A model generated the notes under the pieces. That model did not search any database. It was not told the DNA's origin and was given only the letters and a program-made list of their open reading frames with translations. The translations under genes were made by a program, and so were the position numbers. From Porticoccaceae bacterium (GTDB lineage: Bacteria; Pseudomonadota; Gammaproteobacteria; Pseudomonadales; Porticoccaceae), in contig JALOAH010000004.1 of assembly GCA_023228865.1 (NCBI GenBank), positions 1 to 64,000 of the forward strand: a stretch of 64,000 bases of DNA, given 5' to 3'. Below are positions 1 through 9,461 of the stretch, piece after piece (within the stretch, counting starts at the first letter, position 1; every line of letters begins with the position of its first letter).

Positions 1-24
1 AATTTCACCGCCAATAACATCCAT
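1..24 (-). CDS. 5' end of next gene of the thiamine-uptake operon (partial)
   Basis: An ATG follows directly after the TAA of the YkoF-like gene and opens a frame (MDVIGGEI) that runs off the left edge. A GAGG lies 8 bases before it, inside the end of the upstream gene, so translational coupling is likely. Only eight codons are visible, so no function can be assigned. By context it could be another thiamine or HMP transport component. Confidence 0.5.
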
Positions 25-273
25 TTAAATAGCCTCGTAGCCGGGCAAATATTTAACAACAAAGACGGCTTTTCCCAGGGATTCGTGACTCCATTTCATC
101 ATTCTGGCAATAAGGTTGACCACCTGATCATAGTCGCCGCTCAATACCGTACAGGTGGGAAATGTTTGCCGCTTCACCTGCCCGATTTTGCTGAGCTCAT
201 CGAGAAAGCGTTCAATTTTGGGCAAATAATCATCCTGAAGGGGATACATGGTAATTTCTGCTGAAAGTTGCAT
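25..273 (-). CDS. YkoF/MTH1187-like thiamine (HMP)-binding protein
   Basis: An 82-residue protein of the size and character of a single YkoF/UPF0045 ferredoxin-like domain, a family known to bind thiamine or its hydroxymethylpyrimidine part. Features seen are an N-terminal SAEITMYPL strand, a long amphipathic helix (about residues 15-33) and a C-terminal VFVVKYLPGY strand. The start has AGGAG 7 bases upstream and lies 32 bp after the TonB receptor stop, so the two are probably one transcript under the TPP riboswitch. The regulation is the main support for a thiamine role; sequence similarity alone is modest. There is no signal peptide, so it would be cytoplasmic. Confidence 0.65.
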   Translation of the reverse strand: MQLSAEITMYPLQDDYLPKIERFLDELSKIGQVKRQTFPTCTVLSGDYDQVVNLIARMMKWSHESLGKAVFVVKYLPGYEAI

Positions 274-305
274 AACTGGCTCCTGAAAATAGTCAAAAAA
301 TAGGG

Positions 306-2462
306 TTAGAACTCATAGCTGGCACTGACACCATAGGTGCGCGGATCGCCCAGCTGCACGTAAGCCTGATCATCTTCATAGAACGCCCTTGGGTCATTGG
401 GAAAATAAAATCCCCTCACGGCATAGTCTTTATCCGCAAGGTTGCGCCCCCAAAGTTTTAGCGTTAAATCTGCCATGCGATAGTTTAGGCTGGCGTGCAG
501 CAGTGCATAGGATTTTGATTTTTTATCGTGACTGTCTGAAAAATAAAACTCATCGCGGCCGTCAGTTTCGATACGAATCTGGAGCCTGTCCGTAAGATCC
601 AGTTCAGTGCCAATATTAAACTGATAGGCGGGCGCATGGGCTTGATCCCTGCCACTTTTATTCACCAGGGCATCCGTATCGCTGAGCACATAAAAGTCTT
701 TTATTTCAGTATCTAGAAAGCCCAGGGAAGCAAAAAATCGTATGTCGTCAACCGGCGTTACTGCGGTTTCCAATTCTATGCCCTTATTGGTTCCAGAGGC
801 GCCGTTATCGGTGTAACCGACAAATAATTGCCCTTCGTTGTACCAGCCTTTGAGCTGGACATCATCTCGCTCCATGTAAAAGGCGGCAAGGCGAAGCTGC
901 CAGCGATCCTGCCAGTAACTGCCCTTGAAGCCGAGCTCAAAATTTGTCGCGGTTTCAGTGTCAAAGGTGAGGCGACTGGCAAGAAAGTCGATGACGCTTT
1001 GCTCAAAATTGCGCTCTTCGGCTCTACCCAGGGCTTCGCCATTGACACCGCCCGCCTTGAAGCCGCGGGAAACCAAGCCATACACCAGAGTATTTTCATT
1101 CGTGTGATATTCAAGGGTCATTTCACCGCCCCAAAGTGTTTCCTCAGGCTCTGCGCTGACACCTCTGCTGTCGTCGTAGTCCGCCGAAAAATCTTCAATG
1201 CGGCCACCCAGGGTAAAGGTGATTTTTTCCGCCAGCGGTATAGAAAGTTCGCCATACCAGGCAAGCCGCTGGGTGTCGTAACTGTTATCAAACAGGCTGG
1301 CTGCGCCGCTGTAATCCCTGACCAGGTCTTCTTGCTGGTCGATGCCGTAGAGACCGGTTACCCAATCGATAGCGCCAAACAGTTTGCCCTGCTCTGCGGA
1401 GATGAGACGAATGTCCAGCTGCTTTGATTTGCGGTCGCGATTGTAAGTATCGGTGGTGGAGTACCACCAATCAAAGCCCCACAGGCTTGAATCGCAGGCG
1501 AGATCGTCACAAATGGCGGTGTTTGTCCAATCCTCGTCGTAGCCGTACTCTACGTTGGTATTTTCCAGGCCGAGAGTTGCCACCACAGCAAATAGAGGGC
1601 TTGCCACCCAATCAGCAGACAGCGCCAGCGCCAGGGTTTCCTGGGCATCCCGCCCCGGTTGGTCGGAAAGGGTATTGCGGTTATTGTCGAGGGAAAAGGC
1701 GTCGTAGCCGTTGTCGACATTGATATAGAACAGGGTGCCATTGAGGGTAAGGCGTTCGCTCGCCTGCCACTGCAGTTTGCCCCGCGCTGTCATTTCATCG
1801 CGGTCACCGGTGTCGTCGCGCCCCAGGTAAACATTATCGATAAAACCATCACTGCGAAATTGCTCAACGGCAACACGCCCCAGCAAATCCTCTGTTAAAG
1901 GGCCGCTTAAGACAACACCGGTTTGCCAGCCATCGTAGTTGCCCAGGCCTGCGTTGACCAACCCTTCAAAGCTGTCTGTCGGCGCTTTTGAGCGAATACT
2001 GACCATACCGGCAAGGGCGCTGGCACCAAAATTGGTGCCCTGGGGGCCGCGAAGCACTTCCACCTGCTCAATATCAAACAATGTGCTGGCGTTGCCGACG
2101 CCACTGAGATCAATCCCGTCAATCATCAACCCCACCGAAGGGTTGATGGGATCAACAAACTGGCTACGCTCGCCAATACCCCGTATTTGCAGGTAGCGGT
2201 TGCGGGATGCTCCACCGGCGAAGTTGACGTTGGGTGCCACATTGAGAATTTCTTCAAGATGCTGGGCAGCCCTGCCCTGAATCTGGTCGCTGCCAACAAT
2301 ACTGATGCTGGCGGCATAGGTCATTTCCGCAGATTTGCGAAAATCAGAGGTCACCAAAACCTCTTCGATGGCGCGGGACTGGGGGCTAATACCGTAAGCG
2401 GTATTGGCAAATGCAGTAAGGGCAAACAGTGAACAAAGGGGTTTTTTAACAAAATAGCGCAT
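306..2462 (-). CDS. TonB-dependent receptor, probable thiamine or thiamine-precursor uptake
   Basis: A 718-residue outer-membrane receptor. Residues 1-24 look like a Sec signal ending TAYG. A TonB-box-like IEEVLVTS lies at 32-39, followed by a plug domain with the family motifs (QIRGIGERS, GVGLMIDG-like, EVLRGPQGT, GASALAG), then a beta-barrel ending in aromatic YEF. The start is the ATG with GGAGG 6 bases upstream. It lies directly downstream of a TPP riboswitch, which is the reason to propose thiamine, its phosphates or a precursor as substrate. The plug is typical of the broad vitamin/siderophore class, so sequence alone does not fix the ligand. A YkoF-like gene follows in the same operon. 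Confidence 0.85.
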   Translation of the reverse strand: MRYFVKKPLCSLFALTAFANTAYGISPQSRAIEEVLVTSDFRKSAEMTYAASISIVGSDQIQGRAAQHLEEILNVAPNVNFAGGASRNRYLQIRGIGERSQFVDPINPSVGLMIDGIDLSGVGNASTLFDIEQVEVLRGPQGTNFGASALAGMVSIRSKAPTDSFEGLVNAGLGNYDGWQTGVVLSGPLTEDLLGRVAVEQFRSDGFIDNVYLGRDDTGDRDEMTARGKLQWQASERLTLNGTLFYINVDNGYDAFSLDNNRNTLSDQPGRDAQETLALALSADWVASPLFAVVATLGLENTNVEYGYDEDWTNTAICDDLACDSSLWGFDWWYSTTDTYNRDRKSKQLDIRLISAEQGKLFGAIDWVTGLYGIDQQEDLVRDYSGAASLFDNSYDTQRLAWYGELSIPLAEKITFTLGGRIEDFSADYDDSRGVSAEPEETLWGGEMTLEYHTNENTLVYGLVSRGFKAGGVNGEALGRAEERNFEQSVIDFLASRLTFDTETATNFELGFKGSYWQDRWQLRLAAFYMERDDVQLKGWYNEGQLFVGYTDNGASGTNKGIELETAVTPVDDIRFFASLGFLDTEIKDFYVLSDTDALVNKSGRDQAHAPAYQFNIGTELDLTDRLQIRIETDGRDEFYFSDSHDKKSKSYALLHASLNYRMADLTLKLWGRNLADKDYAVRGFYFPNDPRAFYEDDQAYVQLGDPRTYGVSASYEF

Positions 2463-2478
2463 AGAGCCTCCGAAACAT

Positions 2479-2502
2479 GCATTACGAATGCGAGCGTAAT
2501 GC
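2479..2502 (-). promoter_or_regulatory. Hairpin between TPP aptamer and receptor start
   Basis: Arms GCATTACG (2495-2502 on the minus strand) and CGTAATGC (2479-2486) are perfect complements around an 8-base loop. They lie between the aptamer and the GGAGG ribosome site of the receptor. No U-run follows, so this is not a classical terminator. It may be part of a translational expression platform. Confidence 0.4.
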
Positions 2503-2559
2503 CGTACTGGTTAGGGAGACCCGGAATGGACGTGCGGAAGGTATTAATATAAAGGAGCA

Positions 2560-2655
2560 CCTATCCCTACGCCGGCATTAACCGGATCAGGTTCAAAGGG
2601 TTCGCCCTGCGGACGTCTCAGATCTGGCGCATGTAAGCCCAGACCACCCCTAAGG
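2560..2655 (-). ncRNA. TPP riboswitch (THI element)
   Basis: Read on the minus strand, the conserved TPP aptamer blocks occur in order: GGGGTG (2645-2650), CTGAGA (2616-2621), then CCCTTTGAACCTGATC, GGTTAATGCC and GCGTAGGGA, ending near 2562. A closing P1 stem forms from CCTTA (2651-2655) and TAGG (2560-2563). The aptamer lies about 100 bases before the receptor ATG. TPP riboswitches switch off thiamine synthesis or transport genes when TPP is plentiful, so the downstream receptor operon should be induced by thiamine starvation. Confidence 0.95.
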
Positions 2656-2678
2656 TTTGTCTTTAACAGACGGCGTGA

Positions 2679-2708
2679 ATTCTAGCGAACTCACAGCCCC
2701 GATGGCAA
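2679..2708 (-). promoter_or_regulatory. Sigma-70-type promoter for the riboswitch operon
   Basis: The -35 TTGCCA (2703-2708) and -10 TAGAAT (2679-2684) are separated by 18 bases, each one mismatch from consensus. Predicted initiation near 2672 is about 17 bases before the aptamer begins. Confidence 0.65.
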
Positions 2709-2774
2709 GAGAGGTTTAAAATAACTGCCAAAAACCATGTAAAACCTGCCTCTTAGAATTTTAATAAACAATGC

Positions 2775-3599
2775 CTATTGCGCGGGAAAATCCGTGTAAG
2801 GGTGCTGTTTTTTGAGAAGTGTGAGGGTTCTTTTAATTAACGCCAGCTCATCGGCAAGGGAATACTGATTTTCGGACGCTGTTTTTTCCAGGGTTTTTGC
2901 CGTAGCGGCATCCACAGCGGCAAGGCGCGCCTGGGTTTCCGCCAGCTGGCGCTCAATGGCGGCCAGTCGGCTTTCCATTGCCGCCAATATCGCCATGTCG
3001 CCATCCCCCGGCTGGGCATTGGCGCCAATAACAGGCTGCACCGGGGTTGTATGGTTTTGCTTGTTTTCAAGGCTGGCGAGACGCTTCTCCACTTCGTTTT
3101 GCCAAAGTCCTATTAACAAGCCTGAGTCTGATGAACCTTTGGCGGCATCCACCTTTTTAAAAATTGAACTGCTGTTGAGGTCGTAGTTAAACTCGCTGAG
3201 TACCCAGCTGTCTCTGACACGGTAAAAATACATGTACCAGGCGACACCGGTGATTTCGTACTTGACCAAATAGGTTATCCTAAGCATGGATTTGCCGGAC
3301 ATCTCCTCGCCGATCAATTCAACCCCGGTGGACGAGCCAAAATGCTGAATGGTTCTCACATAATGGCTGTCGTACTCACGGGCAAATTCATTGATCCGCT
3401 CCTGGGGAATCGAAGAGTTTTCCTTGATGCTTCTCCAGGCATCATCAAAGCGCCCGCGGCTAATGTTCATAACCACGGTATTGCTGAATTCCAACGCTTT
3501 TTGCGGCGATGAAAGCGTTGAAGCCTGCATGGAAAAGCTGGCTATCAGCAGGAGTCCGCACAGTAATCGAAGCACCATTGTTTTTAGGATTATTGTCAT
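2775..3599 (-). CDS. Exported protein of unknown function with C-terminal coiled coil
   Basis: 274 residues. Residues 1-27 form a signal peptide ending SMQA. The next ~110 residues (to about 140) look like a small alpha/beta domain reminiscent of the NTF2-like DUF4019/DUF3887 type, with an N-terminal helix ending GRFDDAW and a later strand VKYEITGVAWYMYFYRV. A low-complexity linker is followed by a heptad-rich segment (about 205-265, AAMESRLAAIERQLAE and after) predicted as coiled coil. Start: ATG with GAGGA upstream. It is probably periplasmic and self-associating. No catalytic motif was recognised and the function is unknown. It sits alone between the thiamine operon and thrH. Confidence 0.6.
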   Translation of the reverse strand: MTIILKTMVLRLLCGLLLIASFSMQASTLSSPQKALEFSNTVVMNISRGRFDDAWRSIKENSSIPQERINEFAREYDSHYVRTIQHFGSSTGVELIGEEMSGKSMLRITYLVKYEITGVAWYMYFYRVRDSWVLSEFNYDLNSSSIFKKVDAAKGSSDSGLLIGLWQNEVEKRLASLENKQNHTTPVQPVIGANAQPGDGDMAILAAMESRLAAIERQLAETQARLAAVDAATAKTLEKTASENQYSLADELALIKRTLTLLKKQHPYTDFPAQ

Positions 3600-3743
3600 G
3601 GGTTATCTTCCTCTAAAATCAATATTGTGGCCATGATTTGCTATTGCCCCGTGGTTTTATTACCCCGCCACAAAAACCTGACGGAGTAATGTGCAGCATC
3701 CCGAGCTGTTCACCTATGCAGAAAACCTGAGTTACCGCCGCGC

Positions 3744-4361
3744 CTAAAGATTAAGTTCGCGGTTGCTGAGGCGAATGAATTCTTTTTTGAGATCTTCATA
3801 GTTGTGAACAGCGGGAAACTGGGGAAACTCGCGAATAACATTTTCTGGGGCATGGAATAAAATGCCGGCATCGGCTTCGGCGAGCATCGTGGTGTCATTG
3901 TAGGAATCTCCCGCTGCGATAACGCGATAGTAGAGACTTTTTAGGGCGACAACGGCCTGGCGTTTCGGATTGGCCTGGCGAAGCCGGTAATCGATCACCC
4001 TGCCGCTGCCGTCCACTTCCAGCTTGTGGCATAACAGTGTAGGAAAGCCAAGCTGGCGCATCAAAGGCTGGGAAAACTCGTAAAAGGTGTCAGACAGAAT
4101 AATCACCTGAAAGCGTTCCCGCAGCCAGTCTGTAAATTCGACGGCACCGGGCAGCGGCTCCAGGGTGGCAATAACCTCCTGGATCTCATTGAGACCGAGA
4201 CCGTGCTCGTCAAGAATTCTCAGCCTTTGCTTCATCAGCACGTCGTAGTCAGGAATGTCTCTGGTTGTGGCTCGAAGAGACTCAATTCCCGTTTTCTCGG
4301 CAAACGCAATCCAAATTTCGGGAATTAATACACCTTCCAGATCAAGACATGCAATTTCCAC
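3744..4361 (-). CDS. thrH: Phosphoserine phosphatase / homoserine phosphotransferase ThrH
   Basis: A HAD-superfamily cytoplasmic enzyme that dephosphorylates phosphoserine in the last step of serine synthesis and can pass the phosphate to homoserine. The nucleophile motif DLEG is at residues 7-10, the second motif at ILSDTFYEF, and the acidic Mg motif at AAGDSYND. The sequence matches my memory of Pseudomonas ThrH nearly throughout. The start is taken as GTG at 4361 because GAGG lies 6 bases upstream, giving 205 residues, the Pseudomonas length; an upstream TTG at 4367 is less likely. The gene stands alone, upstream of the exported protein. Notably serC is missing from its usual place in the gyrA region of this window. 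Confidence 0.93.
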   Translation of the reverse strand: MEIACLDLEGVLIPEIWIAFAEKTGIESLRATTRDIPDYDVLMKQRLRILDEHGLGLNEIQEVIATLEPLPGAVEFTDWLRERFQVIILSDTFYEFSQPLMRQLGFPTLLCHKLEVDGSGRVIDYRLRQANPKRQAVVALKSLYYRVIAAGDSYNDTTMLAEADAGILFHAPENVIREFPQFPAVHNYEDLKKEFIRLSNRELNL

Positions 4362-4504
4362 ATTCAACCTCTATTAACAGCGAGTGATTTAAAGCCAAAG
4401 TCACCTTTGGCCATCGATTTAAACAGGCTCAAAGGGCGCTGTTCGGGGAGCGCAACTCTAACCCGATAGCCAGCACCACGCAAACCTTAAGGGCAACATC
4501 CGGG

Positions 4505-6532
4505 CTAGCCGACGGCGACAATTTCCCTCTCCCGCAGGCGATGAATTCTGTCCCTCAGTGCTGCGGCCTGCTCAAACTCGAGGTTCTGAGCATGGCGGTA
4601 CATTTGCTCCTCCAAATCGGCAATCTGAGCCGCCAGGGATTTCAAGCTGACGGCGGCGCTGGCGCCAACATCGAAACTGTGGCCAAGGGAATCTTCCCCC
4701 TGCTTGCGTTTTTTGTTTTTGCCGGCGCCGTATATGACCGCGCCTTCCATAATATCGGCGACAGACTTGTATATACCCTTTGGTGTCAGCCCGTTGGCCA
4801 GGTTAAAAGCCAGCTGCTTGTTGCGACGCCTATCGGTTTCGTCCATCGCCCGCTGCATGGAGCCTGTCACCCGGTCGGCATAAAGAATCGCCCGGCCATT
4901 CAAATTGCGGGCAGCTCGGCCAATGGTTTGAATCAGGGACTGTTCTGAACGCAAAAAACCCTCCTTGTCGGCATCGAGAATCGCCACCAGGGCAACCTCC
5001 GGCATATCCAGCCCCTCCCTCAATAGGTTGATGCCCACCAGGACATCGAATTCGCCAAGGCGAAGATCGCGGATAATTTCAACCCGCTCAACCGTATCTA
5101 TATCGGAGTGGAGGTAGCGAACCTTAACCCGGTGCTCCTGAAGATAGTCGGTGAGATCTTCCGCCATGCGCTTGGTCAATGTGGTTATGAGGACGCGATC
5201 GCCAGCGGCCACGGTTTTTTGAATTTCCCCCATCACATCGTCGACCTGGGTCAAAGCAGGCCGCACTTCAATAAGCGGATCCACCAGACCCGTAGGGCGA
5301 ACCACCTGTTCGACAACCTGCCCGGCATGCTCTGCTTCGTATTTTCCGGGCGTTGCAGAAACATAAATGGCCTGGGGAGAGACCCGCTCCCATTCATCAA
5401 AGCGCATGGGGCGGTTATCCAGGGCTGATGGCAGGCGAAAACCGTATTCCACCAGGGTTTCCTTGCGGGATCTGTCACCGCGATACATACCCCCCAGCTG
5501 GGAGATGGTAACGTGGGACTCATCAATCACCATGAGGGCATCATCGGGAAGATAATCGTAGAGTGTGGGTGGTGGCTCGCCAGGTTCGCGCCCGGACAGA
5601 TAGCGGGAATAGTTTTCAATACCATTACAGTAGCCAAGCTCGCGCATCATTTCCATATCGTAGCGGGTGCGCTCGCTGATTCTTTGAGCTTCAACCAGCT
5701 TGTCCAGGCTGCGCAGCTGTTCAAGGCGGAGCTTTAATTCCTCATCAATTTTTTCCACTGCCTCAAGAATGGTGTGCCTGGGGGTCACATAATGGCTTTT
5801 CGGGTAGATGGTAAAGCGGGGAACACGGCCAAATACCTCGCCGGTCAGGGGGTCAAACAGCGAGATGTTTTCAATTTCCTCGTCAAACAGCTCTACGCGA
5901 ACCGCCTGGTCGTCAGAATCTGCGGGGTAAATATCGATAACATCACCGCGCACCCTATAGGTTGAACGGCGAAAGTCCATATCATTGCGACTGTATTGCA
6001 GCTCCGCCAGGCGGCGCAGAATGGCACGCTGATCCACCTGGTCGCCTTTAACCAGGTGCAGCACCATTTTCAGATAGGATTCGGGATCACCAAGTCCGTA
6101 AATGGACGACACCGTGGCCACAACAATAACGTCCCGGCGCTCCATGAGCGCCTTGGTGGCTGAAAGACGCATCTGTTCAATATGCTGGTTGATGGATGCA
6201 TCTTTCTCAATAAACGTGTCAGAGGAAGGCACATAAGCTTCCGGCTGGTAATAGTCGTAATATGAAACAAAATACTCCACCGCGTTGTCGGGAAAAAAAT
6301 CCCTGAACTCCCCATAGAGTTGTGCCGCCAGGGTTTTATTGTGGGCGAGAACAATGGTGGGGCGCTGTAGTTGCGCAATGACATTGGCTATGGTGAACGT
6401 CTTGCCGGAACCTGTAACGCCAAGCAGGGTCTGCGCCGCCAGTCCTGCCTCCAGCCCAGCCACCAGCTGGGCGATGGCTTTGGGTTGATCCCCTGCGGGC
6501 TGATAGTGACTTGTCAGACTAAATTCTTTCAT
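4505..6532 (-). CDS. uvrB: UvrABC excinuclease subunit B
   Basis: The DNA-damage verification helicase of nucleotide excision repair, which loads with UvrA and recruits UvrC. 675 residues, the usual length. Walker A GVTGSGKT is at 38-45, and the damage-probing beta-hairpin [12 protein letters not shown] at about 92. The helicase motif DESHVT, SATPG and the C-terminal motif QTIGRAARN are intact. A UVR motif that binds UvrC lies at the C-terminus (about 635-670). A TATAAT-like -10 lies about 35 bases before the ATG. I saw no LexA-box-like palindrome in the short leader, so SOS control cannot be claimed from the sequence. Confidence 0.98.
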   Translation of the reverse strand: MKEFSLTSHYQPAGDQPKAIAQLVAGLEAGLAAQTLLGVTGSGKTFTIANVIAQLQRPTIVLAHNKTLAAQLYGEFRDFFPDNAVEYFVSYYDYYQPEAYVPSSDTFIEKDASINQHIEQMRLSATKALMERRDVIVVATVSSIYGLGDPESYLKMVLHLVKGDQVDQRAILRRLAELQYSRNDMDFRRSTYRVRGDVIDIYPADSDDQAVRVELFDEEIENISLFDPLTGEVFGRVPRFTIYPKSHYVTPRHTILEAVEKIDEELKLRLEQLRSLDKLVEAQRISERTRYDMEMMRELGYCNGIENYSRYLSGREPGEPPPTLYDYLPDDALMVIDESHVTISQLGGMYRGDRSRKETLVEYGFRLPSALDNRPMRFDEWERVSPQAIYVSATPGKYEAEHAGQVVEQVVRPTGLVDPLIEVRPALTQVDDVMGEIQKTVAAGDRVLITTLTKRMAEDLTDYLQEHRVKVRYLHSDIDTVERVEIIRDLRLGEFDVLVGINLLREGLDMPEVALVAILDADKEGFLRSEQSLIQTIGRAARNLNGRAILYADRVTGSMQRAMDETDRRRNKQLAFNLANGLTPKGIYKSVADIMEGAVIYGAGKNKKRKQGEDSLGHSFDVGASAAVSLKSLAAQIADLEEQMYRHAQNLEFEQAAALRDRIHRLREREIVAVG

Positions 6533-6629
6533 CTCTACTCAAAACGGAAATTCGCCCCATTATAGGAAAAATCCGCAGCAAAGGTTTGCAGGAATTATTA
6601 AATTTTTTAAAACATCCTGCATTTCAGGG

Positions 6630-6658
6630 TTGACGGACTTAACCGCCATCATTAAGAT
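6630..6658 (+). promoter_or_regulatory. Promoter of tRNA-Asn with GC-rich discriminator
   Basis: TTGACG (6630-6635), 17-base spacer, TAAGAT (6653-6658), then ACGCGCCC. A GC-rich discriminator of this kind is known from stringently controlled stable-RNA promoters. The tRNA begins about 23 bases later. Confidence 0.75.
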
Positions 6659-6681
6659 ACGCGCCCACACGACGTATCAAT

Positions 6682-6757
6682 TCCGCCTTAGCTCAGTTGG
6701 TAGAGCAAATGACTGTTAATCATTGGGTCGCTGGTTCGAGCCCAGCAGGCGGAGCCA
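6682..6757 (+). tRNA. tRNA-Asn (GTT)
   Basis: A 76-base cloverleaf with an encoded CCA. The acceptor TCCGCCT pairs with AGGCGGA, the D-arm contains AGCTCAGTTGGTAGAGC, the anticodon loop CTGTTAA carries GTT, and the T-arm has GGTTCGAGCC. It stands alone with its own promoter and terminator. No integrase or attachment-site duplication was seen nearby. Confidence 0.98.
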
Positions 6758-6772
6758 AATTGTGAATTTAAG

Positions 6773-6805
6773 GGGACTATAAGCGTAGGTTTATAGTCCC
6801 TTTTT
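6773..6805 (+). terminator. Rho-independent terminator after tRNA-Asn
   Basis: Perfect 10-bp stem GGGACTATAA / TTATAGTCCC around an 8-base loop, followed by five Ts. Confidence 0.9.
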
Positions 6806-6972
6806 ATTGCTCGTTATTTATGGTTTTGATTGCTTCGAAGTTGCCGGCGGATGTGTTGGTAGCGGGTTTTTCCGTAAAGCCCCCATTGGAGAACGCCTTG
6901 GCCAATGATGTTTTTTGCCCGCTTTTTATGATTGAAATTACCCTTTCTTTCTTGGCGTGATAAGGGTATGGT
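6806..6972. other. Intergenic, nothing recognised
   Basis: No open frame of interest, repeat or RNA was recognised between the tRNA-Asn terminator and the mutase promoter. Confidence 0.6.
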
Positions 6973-7001
6973 TTGAGGCCATTTTTCCGTTTATTTATAG
7001 T
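6973..7001 (+). promoter_or_regulatory. Candidate promoter for methylmalonyl-CoA mutase
   Basis: TTGAGG (6973-6978), 17-base spacer, TATAGT (6996-7001). It would give a leader of about 110 bases before the ATG at 7121. Confidence 0.5.
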
Positions 7002-7120
7002 GCGTTAGGGAAAGAAACCTTTATTGATTGTTGCGCCGGGCAACTGCTGATAACAGCGGCGGCGGGTGCAAACAAAAATTTCATTCAACCCAACCTCTGA
7101 CAAAGAGTGAGACTGCCTCC

Positions 7121-9268
7121 ATGACAGATTTTCCAAAATTCACCCGGGAAGACTGGAACACCGCTGCGGAAAAAGAACTCCGCAGCAAATCAGTGGAAAC
7201 CCTCACCTGGGAAACCCCTGAAGGTATCGCCGTCAAACCCCTTTATACCGCCGAAGATACTGAAAACCTCCCCTATCAGGATTCACTTCCCGGTTTTGCC
7301 CCTTTCAAACGCGGCCCCCGCGCCACCATGTACGCAGCGCGCCCCTGGACTGTACGCCAGTATGCCGGTTTCTCAACCGCAGAAGAGTCCAATGCATTCT
7401 ACAAGCGCAACCTGGCCGCCGGCCAGCAGGGACTGTCGGTGGCATTCGATCTGGCCACCCATCGCGGTTATGATTCCGACCACGAGCGTGTTGAAGGTGA
7501 CGTTGGCAAGGCCGGTGTCGCCATCGACACGGTCGAGGACATGAAAATTCTTTTTGACAGCATTCCCCTGGATCAGGTCTCTGTATCCATGACCATGAAT
7601 GGCGCGGCGCTGCCCATTATGGCCATGTATATAGTTGCCGCCGAGGAACAGGGTGTAACCCCGGACAAACTGGCGGGAACCTTGCAAAACGATATTCTGA
7701 AAGAATTTATGGTGCGCAACACCTATATTTACCCCCCTGCCCCGTCCATGCGCATTGTCGCCGACATTATTGGCTATACCGCCGACTTTATGCCCAAGTT
7801 CAATTCTATCTCCATCTCTGGCTACCACATGCAGGAAGCGGGCGCCACCAATGTTCAGGAACTGGCGTTCACCATTGCCGACGGCATCGAATACGTTCGC
7901 GCCGCGATGGCAAAGGGCATGGATGTGGATAAATTTGCCCCCAGGCTGTCGTTCTTTTTCGCCATTGGCATGAACTTCTTTATGGAGATCGCCAAACTGC
8001 GCGCTGCCCGCATTCTCTGGGCGACGCTGATGAAGGAAAAGTTCAATCCCCAAAACGACCAATCCCTGATGCTGCGCACCCATTGCCAGACCTCCGGTGT
8101 GAGCCTGACAAGCAAAGACCCCTACAACAACATTATGCGCACAGCCATCGAAGCCATGGCGGCGGTTCTCGGCGGCACCCAGTCGCTGCACACCAATGCC
8201 TTTGACGAAGCCCTGGCATTACCTACCGACTTCTCTGCGCGCATTGCTCGCAATACCCAGTTGGTGATTCAGGAAGAAACCGGCATTACCAAAGTGATCG
8301 ACCCCCTCGCCGGTTCCTACTACATAGAAACATTGACCGAGCAGCTGGTTCAGGAAGCCCGCAAGATTATCGACGAAATCGAAGCCATGGGCGGCATGAC
8401 CAAGGCCGTTGAGTCCGGCATGCCCAAACTGCGCATTGAAGAAGCCGCTGCCCAAAAGCAGGCTCGCATCGACCGCAAGGAAGAAATTATTGTCGGCGTC
8501 AACAAATACCAGCTCGATGTTGAGCCGGATGTGGATGTTCTCGACATTGACAACAGCTCTGTGCGCGCCTCGCAGATCGCCCGCCTCGAAAAAGTTCGCG
8601 CCAGCCGCAACGAAGCCGCCTGCCGCGCCGCCCTTGACAACCTTTATCAGGCCGCAGAGTCCGGCGAAGGCAACTTGCTCGCCCTGGCTGTAGACGCTGC
8701 CCGTCAGCGCGCTAGTGTGGGTGAAATTTCCGATGCCCTTGAGAAAAGCTGGGGGCGCCACCGCGCAGAAACCCGCACTATCAGTGGGGTTTATGGCTCA
8801 GCGTACAAAGGAGACCGCATGTTTGAAAACATTCAGGCTAACGTGGAAAAATTTGCTGAAGACCATGGTCGCCGTCCCCGCATGCTTGTCGCCAAAATGG
8901 GTCAGGATGGCCACGATCGCGGCGCCAAGGTTATTGCAACTGCTTTTGCCGATATTGGCTTTGATGTGGACATCAGCCCCATGTTCCAAACCCCCGCAGA
9001 GGCAGCACGCCAGGCTGTTGAGAACGATGTCCACGTGGTCGGCGTGTCTTCCCAGGCTGCTGGCCACAAAACACTGGTGCCTCAGCTGATTGCCGAACTC
9101 AAGGCGCAGGGCGCCGGGGATATTCTAGTTGTCTGTGGCGGCGTTATTCCTCCCAAGGATTATGCAGAACTGAAAGCGGGCGGCGTCGCTGCCGTCTATG
9201 GTCCGGGAACGAATATTCCCGAGGCGGCGCAGGAAGTCCTGGATCTGCTCAACAAGCAATTAAGCTGA
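7121..9268 (+). CDS. scpA: Methylmalonyl-CoA mutase, single-chain
   Basis: A B12-dependent isomerase that interconverts succinyl-CoA and (R)-methylmalonyl-CoA in propionate metabolism. About 715 residues, like the E. coli Sbm/ScpA homodimer. The N-terminal TIM-barrel catalytic domain is followed by a C-terminal cobalamin-binding domain with DGHDRG; its histidine at about residue 598 is the lower cobalt ligand. The start MTDFPKF at 7121 matches the family; an in-frame TTG 93 bases upstream would add an atypical 31-residue extension and was not used. The Shine-Dalgarno is weak (GAGTGAGA region). No MeaB-type chaperone, epimerase or carboxylase gene is adjacent, so its pathway partners must lie elsewhere. 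Confidence 0.97.
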   Translation: MTDFPKFTREDWNTAAEKELRSKSVETLTWETPEGIAVKPLYTAEDTENLPYQDSLPGFAPFKRGPRATMYAARPWTVRQYAGFSTAEESNAFYKRNLAAGQQGLSVAFDLATHRGYDSDHERVEGDVGKAGVAIDTVEDMKILFDSIPLDQVSVSMTMNGAALPIMAMYIVAAEEQGVTPDKLAGTLQNDILKEFMVRNTYIYPPAPSMRIVADIIGYTADFMPKFNSISISGYHMQEAGATNVQELAFTIADGIEYVRAAMAKGMDVDKFAPRLSFFFAIGMNFFMEIAKLRAARILWATLMKEKFNPQNDQSLMLRTHCQTSGVSLTSKDPYNNIMRTAIEAMAAVLGGTQSLHTNAFDEALALPTDFSARIARNTQLVIQEETGITKVIDPLAGSYYIETLTEQLVQEARKIIDEIEAMGGMTKAVESGMPKLRIEEAAAQKQARIDRKEEIIVGVNKYQLDVEPDVDVLDIDNSSVRASQIARLEKVRASRNEAACRAALDNLYQAAESGEGNLLALAVDAARQRASVGEISDALEKSWGRHRAETRTISGVYGSAYKGDRMFENIQANVEKFAEDHGRRPRMLVAKMGQDGHDRGAKVIATAFADIGFDVDISPMFQTPAEAARQAVENDVHVVGVSSQAAGHKTLVPQLIAELKAQGAGDILVVCGGVIPPKDYAELKAGGVAAVYGPGTNIPEAAQEVLDLLNKQLS

Positions 9269-9281
9269 TTCACCCGCAATC

Positions 9282-9318
9282 GCGCCAGCACGATCGCAGT
9301 TGCGGTTTGTGCTGGCGC
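9282..9318. terminator. Inverted repeat in the convergent mutase/reductase gap
   Basis: GCGCCAGCAC (9282-9291) and GTGCTGGCGC (9309-9318) are perfect complements. Only a short A/T tail (AAAATTG) follows on the plus strand, so it is a weak or bidirectional terminator candidate for the mutase gene. Confidence 0.45.
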
Positions 9319-9461
9319 AAAATTGTTGAAGGTAATTTCAGTTCAGCAGCATTGTCCTTGTCTCCGTTTTTTTATTTGATGTCGCGGATTTGGAGGCAAA
9401 CATTCAGGCAACAGATGCAACTTCCCCTTAACACTGGAAATGGTGAGAAGTTGACCGTCTG

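Noticed and set aside
6533..6620. LexA box upstream of uvrB
   Set aside because: No CTGT-N8-ACAG type palindrome is present in the leader; only a -10-like TATAAT was seen.
6682..6757. Genomic island inserted at tRNA-Asn (or at tRNA-Leu/tRNA-Lys)
   Set aside because: No integrase gene and no displaced tRNA 3'-end copy with island genes was found. The tRNA-Lys repeats carry no cargo.
7028..7120. N-terminal extension of the methylmalonyl-CoA mutase from a TTG
   Set aside because: The extra 31 residues are not found in family members as I know them, and the ATG at 7121 gives the normal length.
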